This document shows positions 16,863 to 27,200 of a stretch of DNA of 38,812 nt, piece after piece; position 1 is the stretch's first letter; every line of letters starts with the position of its first letter. The stretch spans positions 1-38,812 of the forward strand of contig CANHEE010000013.1 in the NCBI GenBank assembly GCA_947459655.1, given 5' to 3'. The translations under genes and the position numbers were made by a program. The notes below the pieces were generated by a model, which saw nothing but the letters and a program-made list of their open reading frames with translations, had not been told where the DNA came from and searched no databases. The stretch is from Lewinellaceae bacterium (GTDB taxonomy: Bacteria > Bacteroidota > Bacteroidia > Chitinophagales > Saprospiraceae).

Positions 16863-19841
16863 ATGCAAGGTAAAGGATTTATCCGTTTTTTTGCAATTGT
16901 TTTAGCGATTGTTTTTCTAGGTCAGTTTCTATTGACATACCCAACGAGCACAGTTGAACGCAATGCACACAACCATGCCAGCGGCGTAGCAGCTGCGGGC
17001 GGAGACTACAAAGCTGCGAGAGCAGCATATCTGGATTCGATGTCTACGGTAAAAATTGCCGGAACAAAATGGTTGAAAGAATACACTTATCAGGACCTTA
17101 AAAAGCAACAGCTGGCGCTCGGTCTTGACCTAAAGGGAGGTATGAGTGTCGTATTGCAGGTTGACCTACAGGAATTTGTTCGCACAATGGGTAACAACAG
17201 CAAAGACCCAGCATTTGTGTCTGCATTGGACAAGGCTTCTGCAACCCTAAGCCAGGGTGGTGGTTCCGATTACATCAGTATTTTCGCTAAGGAATTCAAG
17301 ACAGCATCAAACGGACAGCCGATGGCTTCCGTTTTTAGCCGCAATGAATCACTTTCCAATGATATTAAATTTGATAGTGGTGACGATGTAGTTGTCAGAG
17401 TACTTCGCCAGAAGGCAAATGAGACTGTAAAGTCAACATATGATCGCTTGAAAGAGCGTATTGACGAATTTGGTGTTACCCAGCCAAACGTATCGCTCGA
17501 CGCTACCCGTGACCTTATCGTGGTTGAATTACCGGGAGTTGACAATCCGAAAAGAGCCCGCAACATGTTATCTGCGACTGCTAAACTAGAGTTTTGGGAT
17601 GTTTACCGTCTTACAGATCCGGGTGTTTTCCCTGCTCTTCAGTCAGCCGATGCAAAGGCGAAGGCTATGATGGCAGGTGATACCTCGTCTGTCACAACAG
17701 TGGATACCTCAGCCAATGCACAGCGCGGACCAATTTTCTCTAATCTGCAAATCAATGGGCAGCTGGCTTTTGGACCAGCTGTATTGGGACTTGCGGACAA
17801 GAATAAAATCAAATACATTAACGAATGGCTTGAGAAGCCTGCCGTAAAGGGTTTCTTCCCTTCTGATATGGTTTTTGCATGGTCTCAGAAGCCTGTAAAA
17901 GCAAATGCAACCGACGGTGAAGGCTCTACATACGAACTTTACGCACTGAAAGCCAAGAGAGGCGGTTCCGGTTATGGAGCAGGTCTGGATGGTGGATGTG
18001 TAACCAATGCCTCTGTGAGTCCGGACGAAACAGGTAAGGCTGCAGTGTCACTCAAGATGAACACCACAGGTGCAAGAATCTGGGGAGAAATGACTACAGC
18101 GGCTTTCAACGACAAGAAAAAGCAAATTGCCGTAGTACTTGATGATAAGGTAGTATCGGCTCCAAATGTAAATTCGCCAATTCTTTCTGGCGATTCTCAG
18201 ATTACGGGCAACTACACTATTGAAGAAGCCCAGGATTTTGCGCGCATCCTTCAGATTGGTAAATTACCTGCCAAAACTAAAATCATCCAAGAGTCCGTTG
18301 TGGGTCCATCCCTTGGTCAGGACAACATCAACAAATCTTTGATTTCCCTTGGACTTGGTTTGCTGGCCATCATATTTCTAATGAGCACTTACTACAGCAG
18401 CGCAGGTGTTCTTGCGATTGTAGGACTCATTGTGAACATTTTCTTCATCATCGGATCACTTACATCGTATGGTACCGTTCTTACTCTTCCGGGTATTGCG
18501 GGTATCGTATTGACTATGGCCTCTGCGGTAGATGCAAACGTGATTATTTATGAAAGATGTCGTGAGGAACTCGCAGAGGGTAAAAAGCTATTAGAGGCCG
18601 TTAGGGATGGTTTCAAACATTCGTATCCTGCTATTTTTGACGCGAATATATCCAACCTTCTCATTGCATTCGTTATGGCCTACTTTGGTCTTGGACCGAT
18701 CAAAGGCTTTGCGGTAGTTTTGATTATTGGTATTGTGAGTACTTTGTTTACTGCTGTATTTCTCGTACAATACTTGATGGAATGGTGGATGAATCGAGGC
18801 AACAATGTGAGCTTCAGCCAGCGTTGGTCTTCAAACATACTTAGAAACGTGAACTATGACTGGGTAGGAAAGCGTAAATATGCCTATATCGTATCTTCGT
18901 TAGTGATAGCCCTCGGAATAGGATCTTACTTCACGCGTGGTTTTGAACTTGGCGTTGATTTCAAAGGTGGATACTCTTACAACGTTCAATTTGCTGAAAA
19001 TTCCAATGTTAGTGTAGAGGCCTTGCGTAATGCAATCGAAGCCAATTTGTCCTCAGGTGGTGTTCCAATTGTTAAGGCCATAGATACCAAAAACTCATTC
19101 AATATTGTTACATCCTATATGATCGATGACAATTCTTCTGAAGCGAGTGAAAAGGTTACCGCTAAAATCCATGAGGCTATTAATTCCCTAACACCTGTTT
19201 CTTTAGATGAATTTAAAAAGCATGACTTTGGTGGTACACACATCACCAGTTTCTCAAAGGTGGGTTCGTATGTGGCAGATGACATCCGAAATTCAGCATT
19301 CAAAGCTACTGCGTTGTCATTGTTGTTGATATTCCTTTATATCACGTTCCGCTTCAGCAAGTGGCAGTTCTCTTTGGGTGCGGTTATTGCGTTGTTCCAT
19401 GACGTTCTGTTGGTACTGGCGCTGTTCTCGATGTTGCATGGTGTTTTGCCGTTCTCGCTTGAAATCGACCAGGCTTTTGTGGCTGCATTGCTAACGGTAA
19501 TTGGTTATTCGATGAACGATACAGTGGTGGTATACGACCGTATACGTGAGTTCATCAACAAATATTCCGGTAAATCAAAGGCAGAAGTGATCAATGATGC
19601 CATCAACAATACATTGAGCCGTACTGTAATGACTTCGTTTATTACCTTCTTGTCCATGTTTATCCTTTTCGCTTTTGGCGGAAGTTCTGTTCGTGGATTT
19701 GCTTTTGCGCTCGTGGTAGGTATCGTCGTAGGAACATATTCTTCTATTTTCGTTGCAACGCCGATTATGGTTGACCTTACTTCTGAAAATCTTACAGATG
19801 CACCAAATCCTGTGCAGAAGAAGACTGCAGTAAACTCTTGA
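16863..19841 (+). CDS. secDF: protein translocase subunits SecD and SecF fused (SecDF)
   Basis: A 992-residue inner-membrane protein of the RND superfamily that uses the proton gradient to help SecYEG pull exported proteins across the membrane. I use the ATG at 16863, which gives MQGKGFIRFFAIVLAIVFLG, the first helix; an in-frame TTG at 16758 adds 35 residues that do not look like the family. The SecD half has the LGLDLKGGMSVVLQVD motif (near 82-97), the large periplasmic P1 domain, GPSLGQDNINKSL, and helices with TLPGIAGIVLTMASAVDANVII. The SecF half begins near residue 670, with GFELGVDFKGGYSYNV and AVIALFHDVLLVLALFS and then VIGYSMNDTVVVYDRIRE. Fused SecDF is usual in Bacteroidota. It probably forms a single-gene transcript with its own terminator. 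Confidence 0.96.
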   Translation: MQGKGFIRFFAIVLAIVFLGQFLLTYPTSTVERNAHNHASGVAAAGGDYKAARAAYLDSMSTVKIAGTKWLKEYTYQDLKKQQLALGLDLKGGMSVVLQVDLQEFVRTMGNNSKDPAFVSALDKASATLSQGGGSDYISIFAKEFKTASNGQPMASVFSRNESLSNDIKFDSGDDVVVRVLRQKANETVKSTYDRLKERIDEFGVTQPNVSLDATRDLIVVELPGVDNPKRARNMLSATAKLEFWDVYRLTDPGVFPALQSADAKAKAMMAGDTSSVTTVDTSANAQRGPIFSNLQINGQLAFGPAVLGLADKNKIKYINEWLEKPAVKGFFPSDMVFAWSQKPVKANATDGEGSTYELYALKAKRGGSGYGAGLDGGCVTNASVSPDETGKAAVSLKMNTTGARIWGEMTTAAFNDKKKQIAVVLDDKVVSAPNVNSPILSGDSQITGNYTIEEAQDFARILQIGKLPAKTKIIQESVVGPSLGQDNINKSLISLGLGLLAIIFLMSTYYSSAGVLAIVGLIVNIFFIIGSLTSYGTVLTLPGIAGIVLTMASAVDANVIIYERCREELAEGKKLLEAVRDGFKHSYPAIFDANISNLLIAFVMAYFGLGPIKGFAVVLIIGIVSTLFTAVFLVQYLMEWWMNRGNNVSFSQRWSSNILRNVNYDWVGKRKYAYIVSSLVIALGIGSYFTRGFELGVDFKGGYSYNVQFAENSNVSVEALRNAIEANLSSGGVPIVKAIDTKNSFNIVTSYMIDDNSSEASEKVTAKIHEAINSLTPVSLDEFKKHDFGGTHITSFSKVGSYVADDIRNSAFKATALSLLLIFLYITFRFSKWQFSLGAVIALFHDVLLVLALFSMLHGVLPFSLEIDQAFVAALLTVIGYSMNDTVVVYDRIREFINKYSGKSKAEVINDAINNTLSRTVMTSFITFLSMFILFAFGGSSVRGFAFALVVGIVVGTYSSIFVATPIMVDLTSENLTDAPNPVQKKTAVNS

Positions 19842-19872
19842 TTTTAAGACATTATAAATAACATTTACATAT

Positions 19873-19912
19873 AGCCAGGATTTTCCATTGCAGGAAGATC
19901 CTGGCTTTTTTT
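19873..19912 (+). terminator. rho-independent terminator after secDF
   Basis: AGCCAGGAT (19873-19881) pairs perfectly with ATCCTGGCT (19898-19906) and is followed by a T run, 32 bases after the secDF stop. Confidence 0.9.
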
Positions 19913-20102
19913 GGCCCGCGCCGATAATCTCTTACTAATCAGAGGAGGTATTTGCTCTTTTTGTTTCCTTTTCCATTTGTATAATCTGATTTTATAGCGT
20001 GTTGACAAAACTAATTTTAGCAGAGATTGTTATTCTGTGGTTTTTATTTTATTTAACAATTATTTAAGTACCCACGCTGTAGGAAAAATAGATGTATATA
20101 CA

Positions 20103-20110
20103 TATATTTG
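20103..20110 (+). promoter_or_regulatory. -7 promoter box of the YceI gene (TATATTTG)
   Basis: TATATTTG matches TAnnTTTG and is followed by CAC, exactly as before secDF. The start codon is 82 bases further on. No proper upstream TTTG was found. Confidence 0.45.
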
Positions 20111-20192
20111 CACTGCATTTGTCAGCACCGAGATGGGATGACGGTTGCAAATATTTTAAAAAACCTATCATTCATCAATTAAATTAAAAAAA

Positions 20193-20837
20193 ATGAAAAA
20201 ATTAATGTTATTAATGGTTTTCGCTGCTGTTTCAGCTGTTACTGTAAATGCTGCTCCGGGTCCGATGACTTTTAAAGTAGATGTCGCGAAAAGTACTTTC
20301 AAATGGACTGGAAAAAAAATTGCCAGTTCTCACTGGGGATACATTAAATTGAATAATGGAATGCTGACCGTCTCCAATGGTGCGGTAACCGCCGGAGATA
20401 TCAATGTGAACATGAATACGATGGACTGCCAGGACACCAAGGGAGAGTATGGTGATAAGCTGATAGGTCACCTAAAAAGCGAAGATTTCTTTGGTACAGG
20501 AAAGTACCCTTCTTCAATGCTGAAAATAAAGTCCCTTACTTCAAAGGGTGGAAACCAATATGATGTAAAGGCTGACCTTACCATCAAGGGTATAACCAAT
20601 GAAGTTAGTTTTCCTGCAACGATCAATGTGAAGGGAACGGAGTTAACTGCAGCTGCTAAAGTGATCGTAGATCGCACTAAGTATGGCATTAAATACGGCT
20701 CTGGAAGTTTCTTTGATAATCTTGGAGACAAAGCCATTGACAACAATTTCGAACTGGATGTTAACCTGGTTGCGATGGGTGAAGCTGTAGCTCCAGCTGC
20801 GAAAGCGAAGAAGCCTGCAAAAAAAGCGAAGAAATAA
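20193..20837 (+). CDS. YceI family protein, exported, with Lys/Ala-rich tail
   Basis: A 214-residue protein with the signal peptide MKKLMLLMVFAAVSAVTVNA, followed by a YceI-type lipocalin-like beta barrel. Family features are VDVAKSTFKWTGKK near the mature start, GDINVNMNTMDC, LKSEDFFGTGKYPS, the LTIKGITNEVSFPA strand pair and DRTKYGIKYGSGSFF. YceI proteins bind isoprenoid lipids such as quinone precursors in the periplasm, but the ligand here is unknown. The last 20 residues (VAPAAKAKKPAKKAKK) are a basic Lys/Ala/Pro tail not part of the YceI fold. The ATG at 20193 follows an A-rich leader and gives a perfect signal peptide. Confidence 0.9.
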   Translation: MKKLMLLMVFAAVSAVTVNAAPGPMTFKVDVAKSTFKWTGKKIASSHWGYIKLNNGMLTVSNGAVTAGDINVNMNTMDCQDTKGEYGDKLIGHLKSEDFFGTGKYPSSMLKIKSLTSKGGNQYDVKADLTIKGITNEVSFPATINVKGTELTAAAKVIVDRTKYGIKYGSGSFFDNLGDKAIDNNFELDVNLVAMGEAVAPAAKAKKPAKKAKK

Positions 20838-20865
20838 ACAGCAGTTTTTTCACATATATTCTTTT

Positions 20866-20905
20866 CAATCCCGGGCATTTTTAGTCAATGTCCGGGATTG
20901 TTTAT
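20866..20905 (+). terminator. rho-independent terminator after the YceI gene
   Basis: CAATCCCGGGCAT (20866-20878) pairs with ATGTCCGGGATTG (20888-20900) with one G-U pair, followed by TTTATTTA. The stem is strong and the T tract imperfect. Confidence 0.8.
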
Positions 20906-20941
20906 TTAGCCTGATTTCTACACTTTGTTCGCAAAATCGCT

Positions 20942-20949
20942 TATTTTTG
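20942..20949 (+). promoter_or_regulatory. -7 promoter box of the aminotransferase gene (TATTTTTG)
   Basis: TATTTTTG matches TAnnTTTG and is followed by CATCC, 45 bases before the start. A TTTG at 20924-20927 lies only 14 bases upstream, shorter than the usual spacer. Confidence 0.45.
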
Positions 20950-20994
20950 CATCCTTACGCGCACAATTATTTTTGATCACAATTACAGAGACTT

Positions 20995-22197
20995 ATGAGT
21001 GCTTCTCCGCTTTCGCGCCGTGTGCAGGCGATATCTGAATCTGAAACTTTGAAAATGGCCAAGATGGCCAGGGAACTAAAAGCACTGGGTCATGATGTCA
21101 TCAACTTGAGTCTGGGTGAACCGGATTTTGATACGCCGGTGCATATAAAAGATGCTGCCAAAGCAGCATTGGATCGTGGAGAAACCAAGTACACACCTGT
21201 CGCCGGAACCCTTGAATTGCGTCAGGCCATTGTCCGTAAATTCAAGCGTGACAACAACCTGGATTTTGAAGCCAACCAGATTGTTGTATCAAATGGTGCC
21301 AAACAAAGCCTCTGGAACGTCTGTCAGGCACTACTGAATCCGGGTGATGAGTGCATTATTTTTACCCCTTACTGGGTGTCGTACTCTGAGATGGTAAAAA
21401 TGGCAGATGCAGTACCGATTTATGTAAAAGCAGGTATTGAGCAGGATTTCAAAGTTTCTGCTGCACAGGTTGAGGCAGCTATCACACCCAAAACCAAAAT
21501 GGTGCTGTTTTCATCGCCATGTAATCCCACCGGCTCTGTATTTACAAAAGAGGAACTGGAGTCCATAGCAGCAGTAATTGCACCGCATGACGGAATCTAT
21601 GTGGTCTCTGATGAAATTTATGAGATCATCAATTTTACCGGAAAACACCACAGCATTGGTTCTATACCTGCGTTAAAGGACAGGGTTGTCACCGTAAATG
21701 GATTTGCCAAAGGATACGCTATGACGGGTTGGAGACTTGGATACATCGGTGCCCCTAAAGAAATTGCAGCAGCGTGTGAAAAAATTCAGGGACAGGTCAC
21801 TTCAGGTGCAAATGCTTTCAGTCAGTCGGCAGCGGTTACTGCATTGACTGCCGATCCGGAGCCAAGTTTTGCCATGAGAAGAGAATTTGAAAAACGGAAG
21901 TCGCTCTGCATCAGCCTGTTGAATGTGATTCCGGGAATTAAGACCAACAATCCGACAGGTGCATTTTATATTTTTCCGGATATCAGTAATTTCTTCGGTG
22001 CACGCAATGGTGATTTTATAATAAAAAATGCTGATGACTTTTGTGAATACCTTATACTTACGGTGTACGTAGCGGTTGTTCCTGGCAGCGCATTCGGGGC
22101 TCCCAATTGTTTCAGAATCAGCTATGCAGCTTCTGAGCAGCAGCTTACAGAAGCCATCGGCAGAATAAAGGCAGCAGTCGGGAAACTGCACTTTTGA
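20995..22197 (+). CDS. class I pyridoxal phosphate-dependent aminotransferase (aspartate type)
   Basis: A 400-residue cytoplasmic enzyme of aminotransferase family I-gamma, likely to interconvert aspartate and oxaloacetate with glutamate and 2-oxoglutarate. Visible motifs are SLGEPDFDTP (39-48), the YTPVAGTLELR substrate region, the PCNPTG loop (175-180), SDEIYE (205-210), the PLP lysine K239 in NGFAKGYAMTGWRLG, and FRISYA with the substrate-carboxylate arginine near the C-terminus. The length is normal. Closely related enzymes may also act on aromatic or prephenate substrates, so the exact substrate is inferred. The SDR gene follows after 44 bases, perhaps in the same transcript. Confidence 0.9.
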   Translation: MSASPLSRRVQAISESETLKMAKMARELKALGHDVINLSLGEPDFDTPVHIKDAAKAALDRGETKYTPVAGTLELRQAIVRKFKRDNNLDFEANQIVVSNGAKQSLWNVCQALLNPGDECIIFTPYWVSYSEMVKMADAVPIYVKAGIEQDFKVSAAQVEAAITPKTKMVLFSSPCNPTGSVFTKEELESIAAVIAPHDGIYVVSDEIYEIINFTGKHHSIGSIPALKDRVVTVNGFAKGYAMTGWRLGYIGAPKEIAAACEKIQGQVTSGANAFSQSAAVTALTADPEPSFAMRREFEKRKSLCISLLNVIPGIKTNNPTGAFYIFPDISNFFGARNGDFIIKNADDFCEYLILTVYVAVVPGSAFGAPNCFRISYAASEQQLTEAIGRIKAAVGKLHF

Positions 22198-22241
22198 GCA
22201 TCTTAGCGCTGCATCATTTTACATTTTCAATTTAGAGAGAT

Positions 22242-23021
22242 ATGGTAGTATGGATTACGGGCGCTTCTGATGGAATTGGGGCGGCACTGGTAAAGGAGTT
22301 TGCGAAAGCAGATTATAGCGTAGTGCTTTCAGCGCGACGAGAATCGCAGTTGAGACAAGTTGCAGTGGATGCGCGACTGAATGATGATAAGTGCATGATA
22401 CTGCCTTTGGACCTCGAATATACCGAGGATATTCAAAAAAATGTTGAAAAAATAGTAGGCAGATTCGGAAGAATAGACGTGCTGCTGCTCAACGCTGGAA
22501 TAAGCCAGAAGGGAATGGCCGAAAACACATTGGAATCTGTGGAGCGGTCAATAATGGAAGTGAATTATTTTGCCAACACACGAATTGTGAAAGCTGTTTT
22601 GCCTCATATGAAAGCTGCTGGAGGGGGAAAGATAGTAGTGGTGAGCAGCATCATTGGAAAGTTTGGTGGTCCATTTCTTTCTACCTATTCGGCCTCCAAG
22701 CATGCATTGGTAGGTTATTTTGAGTCGCTTCGCTATGAGGTCAATGCTGACAAAATAAGTGTTTTGATCGTTACACCTGGTTTTATCCGTACCGGTATTG
22801 CCAAAAAGGCGGTTACGGAAGATGGCTCCGCATTCAACGAAGACTCCAAAGCTCAGGAAAAGGGGACAGAACCCGAGAAAGTAGCAGCAAAAATAAGAAA
22901 GGCATTGGAGGGCGGAAGAAAACACCTTTACGTTGGCGGTCCGGAAACATTCACGCCAATGTTTAAGTTCGTTTTCCCGGGTTTGTTTTACAAAATATGG
23001 AAAAAACTGCACAAATTGTAG
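22242..23021 (+). CDS. short-chain dehydrogenase/reductase
   Basis: A 259-residue NAD(P)-dependent oxidoreductase with a Rossmann fold. The cofactor-binding motif is TGASDGIG (6-13), and LARR-like basic residues after strand 2 (SARRES, 30-35) favour NADP. The structural NAG is at 84-86. The catalytic serine lies in VVVSSIIGKFG (about 135/136), and Y149 and K153 form YSASK. The C-terminus ends in a hydrophobic and basic segment (FVFPGLFYKIWKKLHKL), resembling the DHRS7-like subgroup and possibly membrane-associated. The substrate cannot be read from sequence. It ends four bases before the stop of the convergent M29 gene. Confidence 0.9.
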   Translation: MVVWITGASDGIGAALVKEFAKADYSVVLSARRESQLRQVAVDARLNDDKCMILPLDLEYTEDIQKNVEKIVGRFGRIDVLLLNAGISQKGMAENTLESVERSIMEVNYFANTRIVKAVLPHMKAAGGGKIVVVSSIIGKFGGPFLSTYSASKHALVGYFESLRYEVNADKISVLIVTPGFIRTGIAKKAVTEDGSAFNEDSKAQEKGTEPEKVAAKIRKALEGGRKHLYVGGPETFTPMFKFVFPGLFYKIWKKLHKL

Positions 23022-23025
23022 GCTT

Positions 23026-24129
23026 TTAGCCTATGAGAAATCTGCCGTTTTCATAGATGAGCTGCCCGTCTGCAAAAATCTGGCCGCCCCTCGTCATATC
23101 TGAAATCATATCCCAGTGAACTACTGATTCGTTTTTACCTCCGCATTGTGGATAAGACTGGCCTATAGCCATGTGGATTGTACCACCGATTTTTTCATCA
23201 AAAAGGATGTTTTTAGTCATCCTATTGATACCGTAGTTCGTTCCGATGGCTGCTTCGCCGAATCGTCGTGTTCCTTCCAGTGAAAAAATGTAGTCGAGGT
23301 AATCCTTACCCGACTTCGCCTCCCATTTTTCTATGTAGCCTTCTTTTACATATAGCGTAACGTCCTGAACTTCGTTACCTTGGTATAGGCAAGGGTAATC
23401 AAAATACACAACTCCGTTGACCGAGTCTTCAACAGGGGAAGTATACACCTCACCAGAAGGCATATTGGTCTGCCCATCTGAATTGATCCACTTTCGTCCA
23501 TCTGTCCGGAAGCTGATATCTGTTTTAGGACCCAAATAACGGACATGTGTTGCTGCGTTCAGGATATCTGTAATTCCTTGCTGCTCTTTTCTGACATTAA
23601 GCCAAGCCTCAATTGGATTCGCTTCAAACAACTTACATGCATTGAATACAAAATACTCATAATCCTCCATAGACATTGCAGCCTCCTGGGCACTTGCCAA
23701 GGTTGGGAAAAGACAAAAGTTACGCTTCAGTGACCTTGTTGCAGCGCGTTCAAAGTAATTTTTGGAAAAGGGGCTTATTGCCGCTTTCTGCTTTTCTACC
23801 TTGGTAAAATCTTCAGGTTTAGTCTCTCTAAGATTGAAGGGCGCCTTCACATAAATATATGCATCATAACCCGTCATGGCAACTGAATATTGCAAGGGAA
23901 CATTGGTCAGCTGACTTTCCAGATGTGCCTCTTCATAGAAAATCTTGCTTTTGTCCATGAAATCCATGTCAACCTCAATTGTTGCTCCTGCACGGAGTCC
24001 GGCGCGGTATATTTCTCTGATCAGGGGTTCAGCAAGTGTGGTGGACTGAATATAAAGTTTGTTGCCCGGCTTAATATCAACACAGTAATTGACCAGTAGA
24101 TTGGCGTATTTTTCGTAAATCGGATTCAT
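23026..24129 (-). CDS. M29-family metallo-aminopeptidase
   Basis: A 367-residue cytoplasmic aminopeptidase of the thermophilic M29 family (AmpS/PepS/AmpT), which removes N-terminal residues using cobalt, zinc or magnesium. Two-metal site residues visible are E227 in PSGEVYTSPVED, E291 in FGEAAIGTN, H319 in GTIHMAIGQSYP, and H338 and D340 in VVHWDMISD. The N-terminus MNPIYEKYANLLVNYCVDIK matches the family start. An in-frame ATG at 24186 would add 19 unrelated residues and is rejected. A TATTTTTG box ends only 10 bases before the chosen ATG, implying an almost leaderless transcript. Confidence 0.92.
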   Translation of the reverse strand: MNPIYEKYANLLVNYCVDIKPGNKLYIQSTTLAEPLIREIYRAGLRAGATIEVDMDFMDKSKIFYEEAHLESQLTNVPLQYSVAMTGYDAYIYVKAPFNLRETKPEDFTKVEKQKAAISPFSKNYFERAATRSLKRNFCLFPTLASAQEAAMSMEDYEYFVFNACKLFEANPIEAWLNVRKEQQGITDILNAATHVRYLGPKTDISFRTDGRKWINSDGQTNMPSGEVYTSPVEDSVNGVVYFDYPCLYQGNEVQDVTLYVKEGYIEKWEAKSGKDYLDYIFSLEGTRRFGEAAIGTNYGINRMTKNILFDEKIGGTIHMAIGQSYPQCGGKNESVVHWDMISDMTRGGQIFADGQLIYENGRFLIG

Positions 24130-24139
24130 GTTTTTTTTA

Positions 24140-24147
24140 CAAAAATA
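24140..24147 (-). promoter_or_regulatory. -7 promoter box of the M29 gene, very close to the start codon
   Basis: On the minus strand this is TATTTTTG, matching TAnnTTTG, with only 10 bases (24139-24130) before the ATG. The box supports the ATG at 24129, because any start further upstream would lie inside or before the promoter. The upstream TTTG is not clear. Confidence 0.45.
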
Positions 24148-24207
24148 CGCATTTAATTCATTCCCTAAAATCTCAGCTAAACCCACATCGGAAAAACAGG
24201 AAAATAG

Positions 24208-24241
24208 AAAGGGCTGATTGCATTGACAGCAACAGCCCTTT
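24208..24241 (-). terminator. probable terminator after the HYR-repeat gene
   Basis: AAAGGGCTG (24208-24216) and CAGCCCTTT (24233-24241) form a 9-bp stem 22 bases beyond the stop of the minus-strand HYR gene. The T tract on the minus strand is mixed (CTATTTTCC), so strength is moderate. Confidence 0.6.
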
Positions 24242-24262
24242 TCAATTCATTTGTTTTCTTGG

Positions 24263-27200
24263 TTAATGAAGTACGATAACTTTCTGTGTGATGGTCGAAT
24301 GTAATCCTGTGAGACTGATAAAATAAGCGCCTGAAGGTATGCCCTCTAGTGAAATTCCGGCGTTCGTCACCGCCCTGGAAAATTCTCTTTGCAAAATCAC
24401 TTTTCCGTGTTTGTCGGTAAGCATGATTTTTTCAAGTCCGGGGTGACTAATGTTCAGCGTTTCAGATGCAGGATTAGGGAACACTGCTACATCCTCGGTA
24501 GCCAAATTTTGTTTTTCGGAACCGATAAATGACAACGCAACTGATTTTTCAGAAACTCCATCGGTAATCAGGCTGACGAAATCATCTGTATTCAAACGGA
24601 TACTTTCCCGCAGTGAATTCAGACTTTTCAATGCTTGAAAACGAAGCGTAACAAGTGGCTCAAGATGATTAACGGGTTGTATATCAGCATTAATCCAGGC
24701 CATTTTTAGTCCATTATGATCAAACTTGCAGTCGGTTAAAGCATTGAAATCCTTTAGGTTACTGTTCACTTCAAGAAGACGAATGTCGGCAGCATTGAAT
24801 TTCAGTCCTGCCTGTATGGCGGCAAGATTCAAACTTTCAGAAGTTGTAAGTGCCACTTCAAAAACTTCATTTTTTTCCACGGAGTGGTCTTTTAAGTCGA
24901 GGGTAAACACTTCGGGTGATCTTCCTCCGGAGACATTTGCCGAAAGGTTAATGTCTCCTGTTTTAATGGCAATAAAGTTCATGCTATCCTGATTGTTGAG
25001 CACATAATTGTTGCTAAGTGAATCGGGAAAACCTGGAACCTGATTTTGCGTCATGCCCGGAAAAACATAATTTGACGGTATAAAGCGCCATACGGGTGCA
25101 TTTCTGAATGTAGGCTGGTAGCTAAGAATGACCCTCTTAATTTCGGAAACATCAAGTGCAGTAAGTGTTCCACTGCGGTTCACATCGGCAGCAATCTTTT
25201 TATAGACTGAGTTCAATGACTGATAACCCAATATATGTCTCTGCAGTAATAATGCATCAACAGCAGTGAGGCCTGCGCGAACATTATCAGTTTTGGAAGC
25301 TCTGATAACCGCTCTGGAGCCTGTGGACAACGTAAAACTATACATTCCGTCCTTAAGTGTTATAGATGAGTCAGCACGGGTGCCACTGAGCATTACCCTG
25401 GTATCACGTATAGCTGCCCCGTCTTCTCTTTTGATTGTTCCCCTGAAGGTAGTAGTTACATTTCCATTGTTTATGCCCACTGAGCCGTTGATGAGGTTCA
25501 TTGGAATGTTTGTCAAACCCGAAGGCAGCATTTGACTGGCAAGTGGTCCGAAAGGGTTGTTTCCAAAACTGATGACGGAATAATTTCCGGAGGCCGCGTC
25601 AAGTCTGATTTTCAGCATAAATAGAGCTGTTCCGTTTGGCAAACTCACACCGCCACTTTCCCTGAAAAATTTACTGAATTGAATTCCGGTGGCGCTAACT
25701 GTGTAAGCAGCTGAATCACTCATGTTGATAGCAAAATTATCCGCACCTATGATTGTTCCTACAGCATTGTTTTCAAGACTCAGGGAAAACCTGATTTCCT
25801 TAATTTTGTTGAAGTTCTGTACTCGGACGGGAACAGAGACCACTGAACCTGATGTGGAGATGATGTTTCCAATAGTGATTGTTAGTTTCGGTCCTTCGCT
25901 GAGACTTGCAGATTTGGTTGCAGTACATCTGCTGACATTGTCAGTAACCGTTACGGTATAGGTTCCTGCTCCGATGTTTTGCAGTACAGCAGTATTGCCG
26001 CCGGTATTCCATGAATAGGAAAAACTTCCCGTTCCACCACTGACTCTCACTTCAACACGGCCATCGGTTGCACCCCAGTAAGATTCATCTGTGGTAACCA
26101 TTGTCGTGCTGAGGGAAAGATTGCTAAAGGAATTGACTACAGTCACATTGCTTGAGCATATACTTTCATTTCCTGCTGCATCCTTTACAGAAAGCTGAAT
26201 TCTGTTCAAACCGATGTGAGTGCAATTGAACCTTTCTCTGCCAGCAGTAAAACTGAGTTCCTGAGTCGTGCTGCAGTTGTCAAAACTGCCATTGTCCAGC
26301 AATACGGAAGGAACATATGCATTTCCGGTATTGTCCAGTGCAATGGTAATATCAGGACGGCAAACTGCAGTTGGGCTGGATTGGTCTGCCACGGTTACAG
26401 TAAAACTGCATGACGACGAATTTCCGTAGATGTCAGTTGCCGTGTAGTTTACAGTGGACAGTCCCAACCGGAAGCTTCTTGACGCAATGGATCCTGTTCC
26501 ACCTGAAATATTTGTGCTGCCGATTGCTGTGTAAGTCAGATCAACGCCACCACAATTGTCTTTTATCAAAGGTACGGCTGCCGAGATTAATGCAGAGCAA
26601 CTTGCATTGGCCGCTATATTGATGTTCTCCGGACAGCTGATCGAAGGCTTTAGGTCGTCTTTTACAAATAACTCAAAACTGCATTCTGCAGTATTGGAAG
26701 CATTGTCTGTTACGGTGTATTTGACAATATTACTGCCAAAATTCAATTGCTCATTACTGAACAGGCCATTGCCATCTTTCGTTGTTGCTCCGCTAATTTG
26801 GTAGGAGATGCTGCCGCTGCAATTATCGGAGAAAATCACCTGTGTACTTGAAACAACTGCATAGCAAGTGGTGTCAAGGCTGTTTACAGTTGTATTCTGC
26901 GGACAGGAAATGACCGGCTTAATATTGTCTGAAACCTTTATTTCGAAGGTGCAACTGGCCTTGTTTCCTGAAAAGTCAGTAATTGTGTAGGTAATCTGGT
27001 TACTTCCTGTTTTCAATAGGCTGCCATTAATGGAGCCGGTTCCCGAAGTGGTGGTCGAACCTGTAGTTCTGAAACTTAGCTTCAAATCTGAATTTTGGTC
27101 ACAGAGGTCAGAAAAAACAGGATTGGGGATATTCGCTGCCAGTACTTCGCAGGAATTGAATGGTGTATTCAGAACTGCGTCTGCAGGACAAGTGATTGTT

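Larger units (their letters stand above)
19842..20192. other. 351-base gene-free region: secDF terminator and YceI promoter
   Basis: It holds the terminator at 19873-19912 and a TATATTTG box at 20103-20110. The middle is AT-rich and shows no ORF, tRNA or clear repeat. Confidence 0.7.

Noticed and set aside
24130-24186. Earlier ATG for the M29 aminopeptidase
   Set aside because: The family start is MNPIYEKY at 24129, and a promoter box lies inside the proposed extension.
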